A program made the translations under genes and the position numbers. The notes under the pieces were generated by a model, which was given only the letters and a program-made list of their open reading frames with translations, had not been told where the DNA came from and did not search any database. Positions 8,376 to 17,394 of a stretch of DNA of 64,000 nt are shown piece by piece. The stretch covers positions 2,850,351 to 2,914,350 of the forward strand of contig NZ_JACCFQ010000001.1 in NCBI RefSeq assembly GCF_013410215.1. The letters run 5' to 3'. Every line of letters begins with the position of its first letter. The stretch's first letter is position 1. Source of the stretch: Nesterenkonia sandarakina. GTDB lineage: Bacteria; Actinomycetota; Actinomycetes; Actinomycetales; Micrococcaceae.

Positions 8376-10163
8376 TCAGTGCTCGCGCAGCCAGACCGTG
8401 GTCTCCCCCGGCAGCACCTCAGAGCGCAGCGGCTGCGAGCTGACCAGCACCTCCCCTGCCGGCAGCGGGACGGCCTGCTCCCCGAAGTTGGTCACGCAGA
8501 TCCACCCTCCGGGACGGCGGAAGGCCAACACCTCGGTGGAGGAACCCTCGGCTCCGGGCAGCTCGATCCACTCCAGGGTGTCCTCGCCCTGGAGCTCGCG
8601 GCGCAGCGCCAGCGCACGCCGGTACATGTTCAGGGTCGAATCCTCGGCCGTGTCCTGGGCCTGCACGCTGTGGCCGGAGAACCAGTCCGGCTGCGGCAGA
8701 TGGGCGTCCTGTGGGCCGAACCCGAAGCTCGCACCCTCGCTGGACCAGGGCAGCGGGACCCGGCAGCCGTCGCGACCGACGCTGGACCCCGGGCTGCGGA
8801 AGAACGTCGGATCCTGACGGTCGGCGTCGGGGATCTCCGCGACCTCATGCAGGCCCAGCTCCTCCCCCTGGTAGAGATAGGCGCTGCCGGGCAGGGCGAG
8901 CTCGAACAGCGAGGCGGCGCGGGCTCGGCGCAGACCGGTCTCGGCCTGCAGCTCCGGGGAAGCGCCCCCGTTGAGCAGCCAATTGGTGCCGGCCTTCTCC
9001 TCACCGTCGGCCTTGGCCGGGAGCCCATAGCGGGTGGCGTGGCGCACCACATCGTGGTTCGAGAGCACCCAGGTGCTGGAGGATCCGGACTTCGCGGCCA
9101 GCTCCAGGTTGAACGCCACCGTCTCGCGGAACGCCTCGGCCTCGAAGCTCGCCTCGAGCAGGTCGAAGTTGAACGCCTGGCCCAGGCCCTCAGCGGAGGC
9201 GTACTTCGGACGCCGCGCTGAATCCACCCACGCCTCGGCCACCCCGATCTTCGGCGGGTTGTACTCGTTGAAGACCTCGCGCCATTCCCGGTAGATCTCG
9301 TGGACCTCATCGCGGTCCCAGATCGGGTGGGCCCCGTCCTTGGGTGTGGCGTCGAGCTCGGCCTGACTCGGCAGGTTCGCCGGCAGATCCTTGGAGAGAC
9401 CGTGCGCGACGTCGACCCGGAACCCGTCCACGCCGCGGTCGGACCAGAACCGCAGGGTGCGCAGGAAGTCCTCATGGACCTCGCGGTTGTGCCAGTTCAG
9501 ATCGGGCTGCTCCTTGGCGAAGCTGTGCAGGAACCACTGCCCCGGTGTGCCGTCGGGTTCGGTGATCCGGGTCCAGGCGGGTCCGCCGAAGATCGAGGTC
9601 CAGTCCGACGGCGGCTGCTCGCCCGCCTCCCCCAGCCCGTCACGGAAGATGTAGCGATCCCGGGCTGGGGAGCCCTTGGGGGCCTTCAGCGCCTCGCGGA
9701 ACCATTCATGCCGGTCGGAGGTGTGATTGGGCACGATGTCCACGATCAGCCGGATCCCGGCGCTGTGCAGGCCTGAGATCATGGTGTCGAAGTCTTCCAG
9801 CGTCCCGATCTTGGGGTCGACATCGCGGTAGTCGTCCACGTCGTAGCCGCCGTCGGCCAGGGCGGAGGGGTAGAAGGGGCTGAGCCAGACGGCGTCGACC
9901 CCGAGGTCCTGCAGATACCCCACCCGCGAGGTGATGCCGCGCAGGTCGCCGATGCCGTTGCCGTCGGCGTCGGCGAAGGAGCGCGGGTAGATCTGGTAGA
10001 CCGCGGCCTGGCGCCACCACTGGGGGTCGGTGCCCTCTGCGGTAGTCGTTCTCGGTGCTGCTGCGGTGGAGGTGAATGACAAGGGACTCTCGTCCTTTCG
10101 CTGTTGCGGGTGGGTCTCGGGTTCGTGCATCTCGGACCCTGCTTCCAGGTCCGAGGGGATCAT
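8376..10163 (-). CDS. GH13 alpha-glucosidase
   Basis: This cytosolic enzyme (595 residues) should hydrolyse alpha-glucosides to glucose. It starts its GH13 barrel with WWRQAAVYQIYPRSF and shows the conserved regions in order: DIVPNHTS (I), GFRVDVAHGL with the nucleophile Asp (II), GVAEAW with the acid/base Glu (III) and LSNHDVVRH (IV). The C-terminal beta domain ends at about residue 590. The chosen ATG at 10163 overlaps the stop of the permease gene as ATGA; a second ATG at 10130 is possible and the first 35 residues are not conserved. It is the last gene of the importer operon. Exact linkage specificity (alpha-1,4, alpha-1,6, sucrose) cannot be read. Confidence 0.92.
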   Translation of the reverse strand: MIPSDLEAGSEMHEPETHPQQRKDESPLSFTSTAAAPRTTTAEGTDPQWWRQAAVYQIYPRSFADADGNGIGDLRGITSRVGYLQDLGVDAVWLSPFYPSALADGGYDVDDYRDVDPKIGTLEDFDTMISGLHSAGIRLIVDIVPNHTSDRHEWFREALKAPKGSPARDRYIFRDGLGEAGEQPPSDWTSIFGGPAWTRITEPDGTPGQWFLHSFAKEQPDLNWHNREVHEDFLRTLRFWSDRGVDGFRVDVAHGLSKDLPANLPSQAELDATPKDGAHPIWDRDEVHEIYREWREVFNEYNPPKIGVAEAWVDSARRPKYASAEGLGQAFNFDLLEASFEAEAFRETVAFNLELAAKSGSSSTWVLSNHDVVRHATRYGLPAKADGEEKAGTNWLLNGGASPELQAETGLRRARAASLFELALPGSAYLYQGEELGLHEVAEIPDADRQDPTFFRSPGSSVGRDGCRVPLPWSSEGASFGFGPQDAHLPQPDWFSGHSVQAQDTAEDSTLNMYRRALALRRELQGEDTLEWIELPGAEGSSTEVLAFRRPGGWICVTNFGEQAVPLPAGEVLVSSQPLRSEVLPGETTVWLREH

Positions 10164-11080
10164 TTGACGGCGCCCTGGGTGAGTCCGGAGAGCACCCATC
10201 GCTGGGAGATCACGTAGGCGAGGATGGCCGGGGCCATCGCCATCAGGTAGGAGGCGAAGGAGACGTGGTAGTTGTTGCTGAACTGGGTCTGGAAGATCTC
10301 CTGGATCACCGGCAGGGTCTGCAACGACGGGTCCGCGATGATCAGCGAGGGCATCATGAAGTCGTTCCAGGATTTCAGGAACGCGAAGATCCCGACGGTG
10401 GCGCTCATCGGGGCCATCAGCGGGAAGACGATCCGCCAGAAGGCTCCCGCGGTGGAGGCGCCGTCCATCCGCGCCGACTCCTCCAGCTCGGCGGGCAGCG
10501 AGCGCAGGAACGCGGTGAAGAGCAGCGTGCTGAAGGAGATCTGGAACATGATGTGCAGCAGCGCCACTCCCAGCGGGTTCGCGAGTTCCACCATGCCGGT
10601 GAGCTTGACCTGGGAGAGCGCGAGCACCGGGAAGGGCAGGAACATCGCCGCCAGCAGGTAGTAGAAGGCCCAGCGGTAGGCCTTCTTCTCCCAGTTCCGG
10701 GAGATCGCGTAGGAGGCCATCGCGCTGAGCAGGATGGTGCCGATCACCGTGGCCAGGGTGATCAGGATCGAGATCGTGAAGGCCCGCGGGAAGTCGGTCA
10801 GCGCCCAGGCGGTGGAGAAGCCCTCCACGCTGAACGGGGCCGGCAGTGCGAAGGCCTCGCCTTCCACGGCCTGCTCCCCGGTCTTGAACGCCATCGAGAT
10901 GGTCACGTAGAAGGGCAGGATCACGGTGAGTGCGCCGAGGATCAGCAGCACCGTGGTGCCCCAGCGGTGCCGGTCGGAGCGGCGCGAGGTCGGCAGCGCG
11001 GCGCCCCGAGAGTCCTCCGAGGAGCGGCGCGGGGTGGTGCTGGCGGCGCCGCCGGGGATGGTGGTGGTGGGCAGGGTCAT
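10160..11080 (-). CDS. ABC sugar permease, MalG type
   Basis: Inner-membrane subunit of a CUT1 carbohydrate importer, 306 residues with about six membrane segments. The first starts near residue 40 (WGTTVLLILGALTVILPFYV). The EAA loop that docks the ATPase is seen in EESARMDGASTAGAFWRIVF. Its ATG shares one base with the stop of the partner permease (TGATG), fixing the start well inside the longer open frame. No ATPase gene is present in the cluster. Confidence 0.93.
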   Translation of the reverse strand: MTLPTTTIPGGAASTTPRRSSEDSRGAALPTSRRSDRHRWGTTVLLILGALTVILPFYVTISMAFKTGEQAVEGEAFALPAPFSVEGFSTAWALTDFPRAFTISILITLATVIGTILLSAMASYAISRNWEKKAYRWAFYYLLAAMFLPFPVLALSQVKLTGMVELANPLGVALLHIMFQISFSTLLFTAFLRSLPAELEESARMDGASTAGAFWRIVFPLMAPMSATVGIFAFLKSWNDFMMPSLIIADPSLQTLPVIQEIFQTQFSNNYHVSFASYLMAMAPAILAYVISQRWVLSGLTQGAVK

Positions 11081-12018
11081 CAGATCCTCGCGTTTCCTCG
11101 GGTCAGGCGCAGCTGGATGAGTGCGATGGTCAGCGTGATCAGGAAGAAGATCGTGGAGTTCGCCATCTGGTAGGCATAGTCGCCGTTGTCGAAGCCGGAG
11201 AAGATCGTCATTGCCACCGAGCGGGTGGAGGTGCCGGGTCCGCCGTCGGTCAGGCCCACGATGATCTCGTAGGTGCCCAGGAAGTCCTTGAACCCGATGA
11301 TCACGTTGATCAGCACGAATCCTGAGATCAGCGGCAGGGTGATGCTGCGCAGCTGCTTCCAGGCGGAGGCGCCGTCGATGGCGGAGGCCTCGTAGACGTC
11401 CCGCGGCACCGTCATGAGTCCGGCGATGTAGATCAGCATGGCCTGCGGGACCGCCTGCCAGGCGGTCACCAGCACGATCGAGATCCAGGCCAGATCCGGG
11501 TCCGCGAGGATCGACTCCTCCAGCACCCCGAGCTGCAGCGCCTGGGCGGCGGCGGGGACCGTGTTGGCGAAGATGAACTGGAAGACGAAGGCGATGATGA
11601 TCCCGGAGACCACCATCGGCATCACGAAGATCGTGCGCAGCGCGGTCTTCGCCCGGATCTTCGAGGTGAGCCCGATGGCCAGGGTCAACGCGACCACGTT
11701 GACCAGGATCACCGTGCACAGCGCCACTCCGATGGTGAACCCGTAGGAGGAGAGGATGGCCGGATCGCTGAACATCACCAGGTAGTTGTTCAGTCCCACG
11801 AAGTTGAACTCTCCGAAGCCCACCGAGTCGGTGAAGCTGTAGAAGATCCCCATCACGGCCGGCATGGTGATGCTCAGCGTGAACAGCACCAGGGTGGGCA
11901 GCAGGAACCAGAGATAGACGCGATCCGCGCGGGGCTTGTGTCGAGGGGCGGGTCGAGACCGGGTGGTGACCCCGGTGGGGGCGTCCGCGGTCCGCGGTGT
12001 GGTGGTGGCAGTGGTCAT
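11080..12018 (-). CDS. ABC sugar permease, MalF type
   Basis: Partner membrane subunit of the same CUT1 importer, 312 residues with about six membrane helices. The first is at about 33-55 (LWFLLPTLVLFTLSITMPAV). The EAA loop reads EASAIDGASAWKQLRSITLP. It lies one base after the binding-protein gene, so translation is coupled through the operon. Confidence 0.93.
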   Translation of the reverse strand: MTTATTTPRTADAPTGVTTRSRPAPRHKPRADRVYLWFLLPTLVLFTLSITMPAVMGIFYSFTDSVGFGEFNFVGLNNYLVMFSDPAILSSYGFTIGVALCTVILVNVVALTLAIGLTSKIRAKTALRTIFVMPMVVSGIIIAFVFQFIFANTVPAAAQALQLGVLEESILADPDLAWISIVLVTAWQAVPQAMLIYIAGLMTVPRDVYEASAIDGASAWKQLRSITLPLISGFVLINVIIGFKDFLGTYEIIVGLTDGGPGTSTRSVAMTIFSGFDNGDYAYQMANSTIFFLITLTIALIQLRLTRGNARI

Positions 12019-12019
12019 G

Positions 12020-13297
12020 TCAGGCCTCGGTCTCTGAGCGTCGAGCCAGTCGGGCCCAGTCCTCGTCCAGCGTCCGCAGCGTGGCTTCCAGACTCTGGCC
12101 GGTGACTATTCCCTGGGCGTAGTTCTCGAACGGGATGGTGCGCGGGATGGCCTGGGACGCTCCCTGGTAGAAGGCGGCGCGGTCCACGAAGCTCTGCAGG
12201 TCCTTCAGCCGCTGGTCGGTCACTGCGGGGGCGTCCTCGCGGACCCCGAAGGCGAGGTTGTCCTGGTTGTAGGCGTCGGCGATCTCGGGGGTGATCAGGT
12301 AGCGCAGCAGCTCCCGGGCAGGTTCCTGGGCGTTGGAGGCCTCCGGCACCCAGAGCGCGAGGTCCAGGTTGACCCGGACTTTCAGGTCCTCGGGGTCCTC
12401 GGTCATCGGCAGCGGGAAGATCCCGATCTGCGCATCGGGGTTGATGGTGGCGATCTCCCCCAGCGCCCAGGGGCCCTGGAGGTACATGGCGGCCTCGCCG
12501 CGGGCGAAGGCGACGTTGCCGTCTCCGTAGCCCCGGCTGGCGGCGCCGGGCTGGGAGAACGCCGCGATCTCGAGCATCTGCTCCAGGGGTTCGCGCAGGG
12601 TGCGCGAGAAGGAGACCTGCGCATCGGGGCCGGCGTCGGCGCCCTGGGCGCGCAGCGCCTCGAAGAACTCGGCGACGTCGAGCCTGCCGCCCACGCTGTA
12701 GTCCACCAGGCCCTGTGACACGGTCCAGGGATCCGCGTAGGTCGAGTAGATGGGGGTCACCCCGGCGTCTTGAAGCGCGCCGCAGACCTCGAGGAACTCC
12801 GAGTAGGTGGTGGGGACCTGCAGGTCGTGCTCGGCGAAGATCTCCTGGTTGTAGAGCACCGCGGCCGCCATCATGGAGTACGGGATTACACTGGTGCGCC
12901 CAGGATAGGTCGGGTACTGGTCGATCAGGTCCTGGATGCTCGGGTCGATCCGCGCCTCCTCGGCGAGGTCTGCGAGGTCGGAGAAGGCGCCGCGCTCCTG
13001 GAAGCGGACGATCTCGTAGTTGTAGTTCAGGCAGCCCAGATCCGGCGGGTTGCCGCGTGCGAAGCCGGCGGAGAGCCCGGAGGAGGTGTCGTGGACCGCG
13101 CGCACCCCTGAGGTCCGCTGGTTGAAGTCCCGCACCAGGTCGCCGAAGTAGGGGATGGCCTCGGGCTTGGACTGGTGGAAGGAGACCTCCTGCGCGCCGC
13201 GGCCGGTGGCGCAGCCGCTGAGTCCTGCCGCGAGCGCCACTCCGGCCAGTCCGCCGAGGAACGCCCGTCGTGAGGGTGTAGGTGAAACGTGGCCCAC
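12020..13297 (-). CDS. Extracellular sugar-binding lipoprotein of the ABC importer
   Basis: The 425-residue family 1 solute-binding protein captures the sugar outside the membrane. Its signal sequence has a twin-arginine-like motif (SRRAFLGG, R10-R11) followed by a lipobox LSGC with C29, so it is probably Tat-exported and lipid-anchored. The mature part has the usual two-lobe binding-protein features, for example a VSFHQSKPEAIPYFG opening strand and WALGEIATINPDAQIGIFPL. It starts at GTG after AAGGGGG and leads the importer-glucosidase operon, divergent from the ROK regulator. Confidence 0.92.
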   Translation of the reverse strand: MGHVSPTPSRRAFLGGLAGVALAAGLSGCATGRGAQEVSFHQSKPEAIPYFGDLVRDFNQRTSGVRAVHDTSSGLSAGFARGNPPDLGCLNYNYEIVRFQERGAFSDLADLAEEARIDPSIQDLIDQYPTYPGRTSVIPYSMMAAAVLYNQEIFAEHDLQVPTTYSEFLEVCGALQDAGVTPIYSTYADPWTVSQGLVDYSVGGRLDVAEFFEALRAQGADAGPDAQVSFSRTLREPLEQMLEIAAFSQPGAASRGYGDGNVAFARGEAAMYLQGPWALGEIATINPDAQIGIFPLPMTEDPEDLKVRVNLDLALWVPEASNAQEPARELLRYLITPEIADAYNQDNLAFGVREDAPAVTDQRLKDLQSFVDRAAFYQGASQAIPRTIPFENYAQGIVTGQSLEATLRTLDEDWARLARRSETEA

Positions 13298-13341
13298 CGG
13301 ATCCCCCTTCTGTGATCTGGAACACTAAAAGTTGATGTCCC

Positions 13342-13368
13342 GCTTAAATATAGAGTCTTAATATAAGC
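13342..13368. promoter_or_regulatory. Candidate ROK operator, 27-bp imperfect palindrome
   Basis: An AT-rich 27-bp sequence between the divergent importer operon and ROK gene matches its reverse complement at 20 of 26 non-central positions. The outer arms are GCTTA and TAAGC, with AGAGTCT around the centre. Its low GC contrasts with the surroundings. Place and symmetry suggest the repressor site covering one or both promoters. Confidence 0.65.
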
Positions 13369-13421
13369 AATGCAATAATGTGGGCAAGATTCTCCAGCCG
13401 CTGATCGGAGGCCGACCCGCC

Positions 13422-14654
13422 GTGACCCCGTCGTCTCCGCCTGCCTCCACCGGCTCCTCCCAGCTGATCCGGCAGCTCAATGCGCAGCGGGTGCTGCAGT
13501 GCATGTGGGGCCGGGAACCCAGCACCGCCACAGAACTGATGCATGCCACCGGACTCACCCGCGCCACGATCCTCACGCTGTGCCGCGATCTCACCGAACA
13601 GGGCTGGCTGGAGGTCTCCGAGAACTCTCGGCAGGCCGGTCAGTACACCAAGGGCCGACCGGCGCTGCGCTATGCCTTTCGGGAGGACGCCTGCCATGTC
13701 ATCGGTGTGGACGCCGGTCTGCATCAGGTCACGGCGGCGGTGGCGAACCTGCGCGGCGTCGAGGTCGGCCGTGCCACCCGGCCCTCGAATCCGCAGGGCT
13801 CCGATGCTCCCCTGCAGCCCGCCGCAGAACGACGACGCACGATTCTGGACACGATCGACGCCGCCCTGGCCGAAGCCGGGCTCACCCACGGCGACGTCGC
13901 CTCCCTGGTGATCGCCGTGCCCGCTCCGGTGGACGCGGCAGGGCATTCCCCCAAGGGACTGAATCCCTTCTGGAGCCTGATGAACCCGGACCTGATCTCG
14001 CTCGGGTCCGAACACGGCTGGGACTGCGCGGTGGACAACGACGCCAACCTCGCAGCCCTGGCGGAGCTGGACCTGCAGCAGACCACCGAGCAGGACTCCT
14101 TCGCCGTGATCCTCTCCGGGGAACGCCTGGGAGCCGGGATCGTTCTGGAGGGACGCCTGCTGCACCAGCGGCGCGGCGGCATCGGGGAACTGGGCATGCT
14201 GGACCTGGTGGAGGGCGTGGGGTCCTCCAACGGCATGGGCTGGTGGGCCCGGCACCTGGCACGCGAGGCGCTGCGCCAGACCCCGGAACATCCGGGCCCG
14301 CTGGCCGCCAGGCCCATCGAGGAGGTGACCTCCGAGCGTGTCTTCGCGGCCGCGGCCCAGGGAGACCCGCTGGCCGAAGAGATCATGGACCAGCTCGCGG
14401 ATCGACTCGCGCGGATCTGCGTGGTGCTCGCCGGGCTGCTCGACCTGGACCGCATCCTGGTCTCCGGGGCCATCGCCCCGGCGCTGCGCGGTGTCGCGGC
14501 GCGGGCGAAGCAGAAGCTGGCGCAGTATCTCTACGCGCCCTGGCTGGAGATCGATGCCTCCACGCTCGGGGCGCAGGCCGTCCGGCGCGGAGCGGTCCGC
14601 CTCGCCGTAGACCGGATCAAGGATCAGGCGCTGCACCGCAGCGCGGAGGACTGA
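13422..14654 (+). CDS. ROK-family transcriptional repressor
   Basis: The 410-residue protein has an N-terminal winged helix (about 12-75; TATELMHATGLTRATILTLC) and a C-terminal ROK sugar-kinase-like domain (GVDAGLHQVTAAVANLRG, then NDANLAALAEL). The zinc motif CxCGxxGC of true ROK kinases is absent (region GGIGELGMLDLVEGVG), as expected for a regulator. The open frame reaches GTG 13380, but GTG 13422 has a GGAGG ten bases upstream and is preferred. It is divergent from the sugar importer and glucosidase genes, which it most likely controls in response to the imported sugar. Confidence 0.9.
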   Translation: MTPSSPPASTGSSQLIRQLNAQRVLQCMWGREPSTATELMHATGLTRATILTLCRDLTEQGWLEVSENSRQAGQYTKGRPALRYAFREDACHVIGVDAGLHQVTAAVANLRGVEVGRATRPSNPQGSDAPLQPAAERRRTILDTIDAALAEAGLTHGDVASLVIAVPAPVDAAGHSPKGLNPFWSLMNPDLISLGSEHGWDCAVDNDANLAALAELDLQQTTEQDSFAVILSGERLGAGIVLEGRLLHQRRGGIGELGMLDLVEGVGSSNGMGWWARHLAREALRQTPEHPGPLAARPIEEVTSERVFAAAAQGDPLAEEIMDQLADRLARICVVLAGLLDLDRILVSGAIAPALRGVAARAKQKLAQYLYAPWLEIDASTLGAQAVRRGAVRLAVDRIKDQALHRSAED

Positions 14655-14688
14655 GCCGGAACGTTCCGCTCAGGACGGTCAACCCGGC

Positions 14689-14694
14689 TAGATT
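14689..14694 (+). promoter_or_regulatory. Leaderless -10 box of the lipid operon
   Basis: TAGATT ends seven bases before the ATG at 14702 and no Shine-Dalgarno is present, so the transcript probably begins at or next to the start codon. Confidence 0.5.
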
Positions 14695-14701
14695 GTCTGG
14701 C

Positions 14702-15475
14702 ATGGAAACATCAGGTCGCGGCGCCACCTCCCACGGGGACTCACCGCCTGTCAGCGCCGCAGACCGGCGTCGGGTGATCCGCGACGCCACGCTGTTGATC
14801 CTGCTCCCCGCCGCGCTCGCCGTGGTCCTGGGACTCACGCTCGCACCCGGCCCCGGGATCGCACTGGCGCTGATCCCCGCCGCGCTGCTGGCCCCGGTCC
14901 TGGCGGCGGTCTCGGTGCTGCGCCGTCGCCCCCAGGTGGTGAGCCCCGCTGACCGGGTGACCCTGCTGCGCGTGGGGCTGATCGGGGTGCTCACCGCGGC
15001 AGGGGTGCTGATCCTGATCGAGGCGATCCCGGCGCGCAGCTGGACGCTCGCGGCGCTCGTCGGGGTGGCGCTGCTGCTGGACGCGGTGGACGGCTGGGTG
15101 GCTCGGCACACCAAGAGCTCCAGCGCCTCCGGCGCCCGGCTGGATATGGAGTCCGACGCCGCCGCGCTGCTCGTGGTCTCCTGCATCGCAGCCGTCACGG
15201 TGGGCTGGTGGGTCGTGGCGATCGGTGCCATGCGCTATCTCTTCGTGGCAGCCGCCAGATTCCGACCGGCCCTGCGCGGGGACCTGGCCTACAGCCTGTT
15301 CCGGAGGACCGTGGCAGCCATCCAAGCCTCGGTGCTCTGGGTCGCGCTGCTGCCCTTCACACCGGTGCTCTTCGCCACCGCCGTCACCGCGATCGCGCTG
15401 GCGCTGCTGGTGATCTCCTTCACCCGGGACGCCATCCGGCTGGAGCGGCAGGGCCCCGAGGAGCCGGTGCGCTGA
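14702..15475 (+). CDS. CDP-alcohol phosphatidyltransferase family membrane protein
   Basis: This 257-residue integral membrane enzyme should transfer a phospho-alcohol between CDP-linked donor and acceptor. The signature D-x2-D-G-x2-A-R-x8-G-x3-D-x3-D is complete (D127, D130, G131, A134, R135, G144, D148, D152). About six membrane helices can be seen, two of them N-terminal to the motif. Substrate is unknown; unlike PgsA it has a long soluble N-terminus. It opens a four-gene set and its stop overlaps the next start (TGATG). Confidence 0.88.
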   Translation: METSGRGATSHGDSPPVSAADRRRVIRDATLLILLPAALAVVLGLTLAPGPGIALALIPAALLAPVLAAVSVLRRRPQVVSPADRVTLLRVGLIGVLTAAGVLILIEAIPARSWTLAALVGVALLLDAVDGWVARHTKSSSASGARLDMESDAAALLVVSCIAAVTVGWWVVAIGAMRYLFVAAARFRPALRGDLAYSLFRRTVAAIQASVLWVALLPFTPVLFATAVTAIALALLVISFTRDAIRLERQGPEEPVR

Positions 15476-16527
15476 TGGCCCGCCAGGCCTTTCTCGTGCC
15501 CGCGGACCTCCCCGGGCCCAGCGGCGGACTGACCTATAACCGGCGCGTGCTGGCCCAGTGGCGCGCCGCCGGGCTCGACGTCGAGGAGGTCCCGGTGCCG
15601 GGCCGGTGGCCCGAAGCCTCCCCCGCGGACCGCGAGACGCTCACCCGGCTGGCCTCAGCCCACCGGCGGGTGCTCATCGACGGGATCATCGCCTCCGCCG
15701 CTCCGGACGAGCTGGCGCAGGCGGCCGCCTCGGGCACCGAGATCTCGGTGCTGGTCCATCTGCCGCTGCCCGCCGAATCCGGCCTGGGTGTCGAGGATGC
15801 GCAGCGGCTCACCGCCAGCGAGCGCGCCACGGTGAGCGCGGGATACACCGTGGTCTGCACCAGCGCCTGGGCGCAGGCGGATCTGCAGGCGCGCTACGGT
15901 CTGGACGCCGTGGCGGTGGCGGAGCCCGGCGTGGACCCGGCTCCCCTGGCCAGCGGCAGCACCCCGGCGCGGCTGCTCTTCCTCGGTGCCGTGACGCCGC
16001 GGAAGAACCCGTTGGGCCTGCTCCAGGCCCTGCGGGGGCTCACCGCGTTGCCCTGGACCCTGGTCATCGCCGGTCCGCAGGCGCAGGATCCTGACTATGC
16101 GGCAGAAGTCCGGGCCGCAGCCCAGGCACTGCCTGCCGGGCGCGCCGTCGTCCTCGGCCCGGCGCAGGGTCGAGACCTGCAGCAGCTGTGGGGGCAGACG
16201 GACCTGCTGGTGCTTCCCTCCGTGGCTGAGACCTACGGCATGGTGGTCACCGAGGCGCTGTCCCGCGGCATCCCCGCCATGGTCGGCTCCGGCACCGGTG
16301 CCCAGGCCGCCCTCTCCGGGGACCCGGAAGCTCCGCGCGCCGGGCTCCCGATCCCCGGCGCCGCAGTGGATCCCGAAGACTCCCACGCCTGGTCAGAGGT
16401 GCTCCGGGACTGGCTCAGCGATGTGTCGCTGCGGCAGACGTGGAGCATCGCGGCGCAGGCTCACCGGGCTAGACTGCGGTCATGGACGCACGCAGCGCAG
16501 GATCTCAGAACGGCGATCGAATGGTGA
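15475..16527 (+). CDS. GT4-type glycosyltransferase
   Basis: A 350-residue GT-B enzyme. The C-terminal half carries the nucleotide-sugar site: LLFLGAVTPRKNPLGLLQAL (about 160-180) and the E-x7-E element in LPSVAETYGMVVTEAL (about 243-258). The N-terminus (FLVPADLPGPSGGLTYNRRV) has the glycine-rich loop common in GT4. It starts on the upstream stop codon (TGATG) and overlaps the following methyltransferase by 46 bp. Donor and acceptor are not readable; a lipid acceptor is suggested by its neighbours. Confidence 0.88.
   Translation: MARQAFLVPADLPGPSGGLTYNRRVLAQWRAAGLDVEEVPVPGRWPEASPADRETLTRLASAHRRVLIDGIIASAAPDELAQAAASGTEISVLVHLPLPAESGLGVEDAQRLTASERATVSAGYTVVCTSAWAQADLQARYGLDAVAVAEPGVDPAPLASGSTPARLLFLGAVTPRKNPLGLLQALRGLTALPWTLVIAGPQAQDPDYAAEVRAAAQALPAGRAVVLGPAQGRDLQQLWGQTDLLVLPSVAETYGMVVTEALSRGIPAMVGSGTGAQAALSGDPEAPRAGLPIPGAAVDPEDSHAWSEVLRDWLSDVSLRQTWSIAAQAHRARLRSWTHAAQDLRTAIEW
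16470..16475 (+). promoter_or_regulatory. Internal leaderless -10 box before the methyltransferase
   Basis: TAGACT ends six bases before ATG 16482, inside the end of the glycosyltransferase gene. It supports this start and suggests an extra promoter within the operon. Confidence 0.45.
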
Positions 16528-17390
16528 CCCGGCCCGTGCCCGCGGACTGGCTGGGGCAGCGCCGCCGGGCGGACCACCAGGCGCGTGAGAAGGCGGCCCC
16601 GCTGCTGGAGACGCTGCTGGACCGATTGCATGCCCTGCTCCCCGCCGCGGCCGACTCAACCACAGCCTCCGCCTCTGTGCATGTCATCGATGTGGGGGCC
16701 GGCACCGGTTCCAACCAGGCCTGGCTCGCGCCACGCCTGTCCGTCCCGCAGCACTGGACGCTGCTGGACCATGACGCGGATCTGCTCGAGGTCGCCGCCG
16801 AGGACCCCGCGGCCGCCGGCCCGATCCAGACCACCCGGGTGCTGGGCACCATCGAGGACCTTCCTGGAATGACCCAAGGCGACGCAGTCGAGCTGGTCAC
16901 CTGCTCGGCGCTGCTGGATCTGCTCAGCCCCCGGGAGGCCGAGCTGCTGGCCGACTCGATCGCCGGCTCGATCGCCGGCTCCGGAGTGAACCATGTCGCG
17001 GCGCTGCTCAGCCTCACCGTCACCGGAGCGGTGGAGATCAGCCCCGGCCACACCGATGATGCCGTCATCGCCCAGGCCTTCGACGCCCATCAGCGGCGCG
17101 ACGGCCTGCTCGGTCCCGACGCGGCCGGCACCGTGGCGCAGCTGCTGCGCGAGCGCGGCGCAGAGGTCACCCTGATCGGCACCGACTGGACGCTGGATGC
17201 CGGCGACGCCGCTTTGATCCGGCGCTATCTCAGCGACCGCGCCGATGTGGCCGTGGAGCATGACCCCTCGCTCGCCGGTCCCGCCCAGGAGTGGCTCGCT
17301 GCCCGCGAGGAGCAGCTGGATCGCGGCGAGCTGGAAGTCACCGTGGGCCACCTTGACCTGCTGAGCCTGCCAGGCACCTCCACCCGGTGA
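16482..17390 (+). CDS. SAM-dependent methyltransferase
   Basis: The 302-residue protein has a class I methyltransferase core: motif I VHVIDVGAGTGSNQAWL (about 66-82) and the acidic end of strand 2 in WTLLDHDADLL. A central ELVTCSALLDLLSP segment corresponds to motif IV. A later ATG at 16521 would overlap the glycosyltransferase stop as ATGGTGA, but ATG 16482 has a well-spaced -10 box, so I keep it. Its place between a glycosyltransferase and a flippase-like gene suggests it methylates a glycolipid intermediate, which is inference. Confidence 0.85.
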   Translation: MDARSAGSQNGDRMVTRPVPADWLGQRRRADHQAREKAAPLLETLLDRLHALLPAAADSTTASASVHVIDVGAGTGSNQAWLAPRLSVPQHWTLLDHDADLLEVAAEDPAAAGPIQTTRVLGTIEDLPGMTQGDAVELVTCSALLDLLSPREAELLADSIAGSIAGSGVNHVAALLSLTVTGAVEISPGHTDDAVIAQAFDAHQRRDGLLGPDAAGTVAQLLRERGAEVTLIGTDWTLDAGDAALIRRYLSDRADVAVEHDPSLAGPAQEWLAAREEQLDRGELEVTVGHLDLLSLPGTSTR

Positions 17391-17394
17391 CCCG

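Noticed and set aside
13344..14636. 430-codon minus-strand frame opposite the ROK gene
   Set aside because: Shadow frame with no domain; the plus strand has a complete regulator with a ribosome-binding site.
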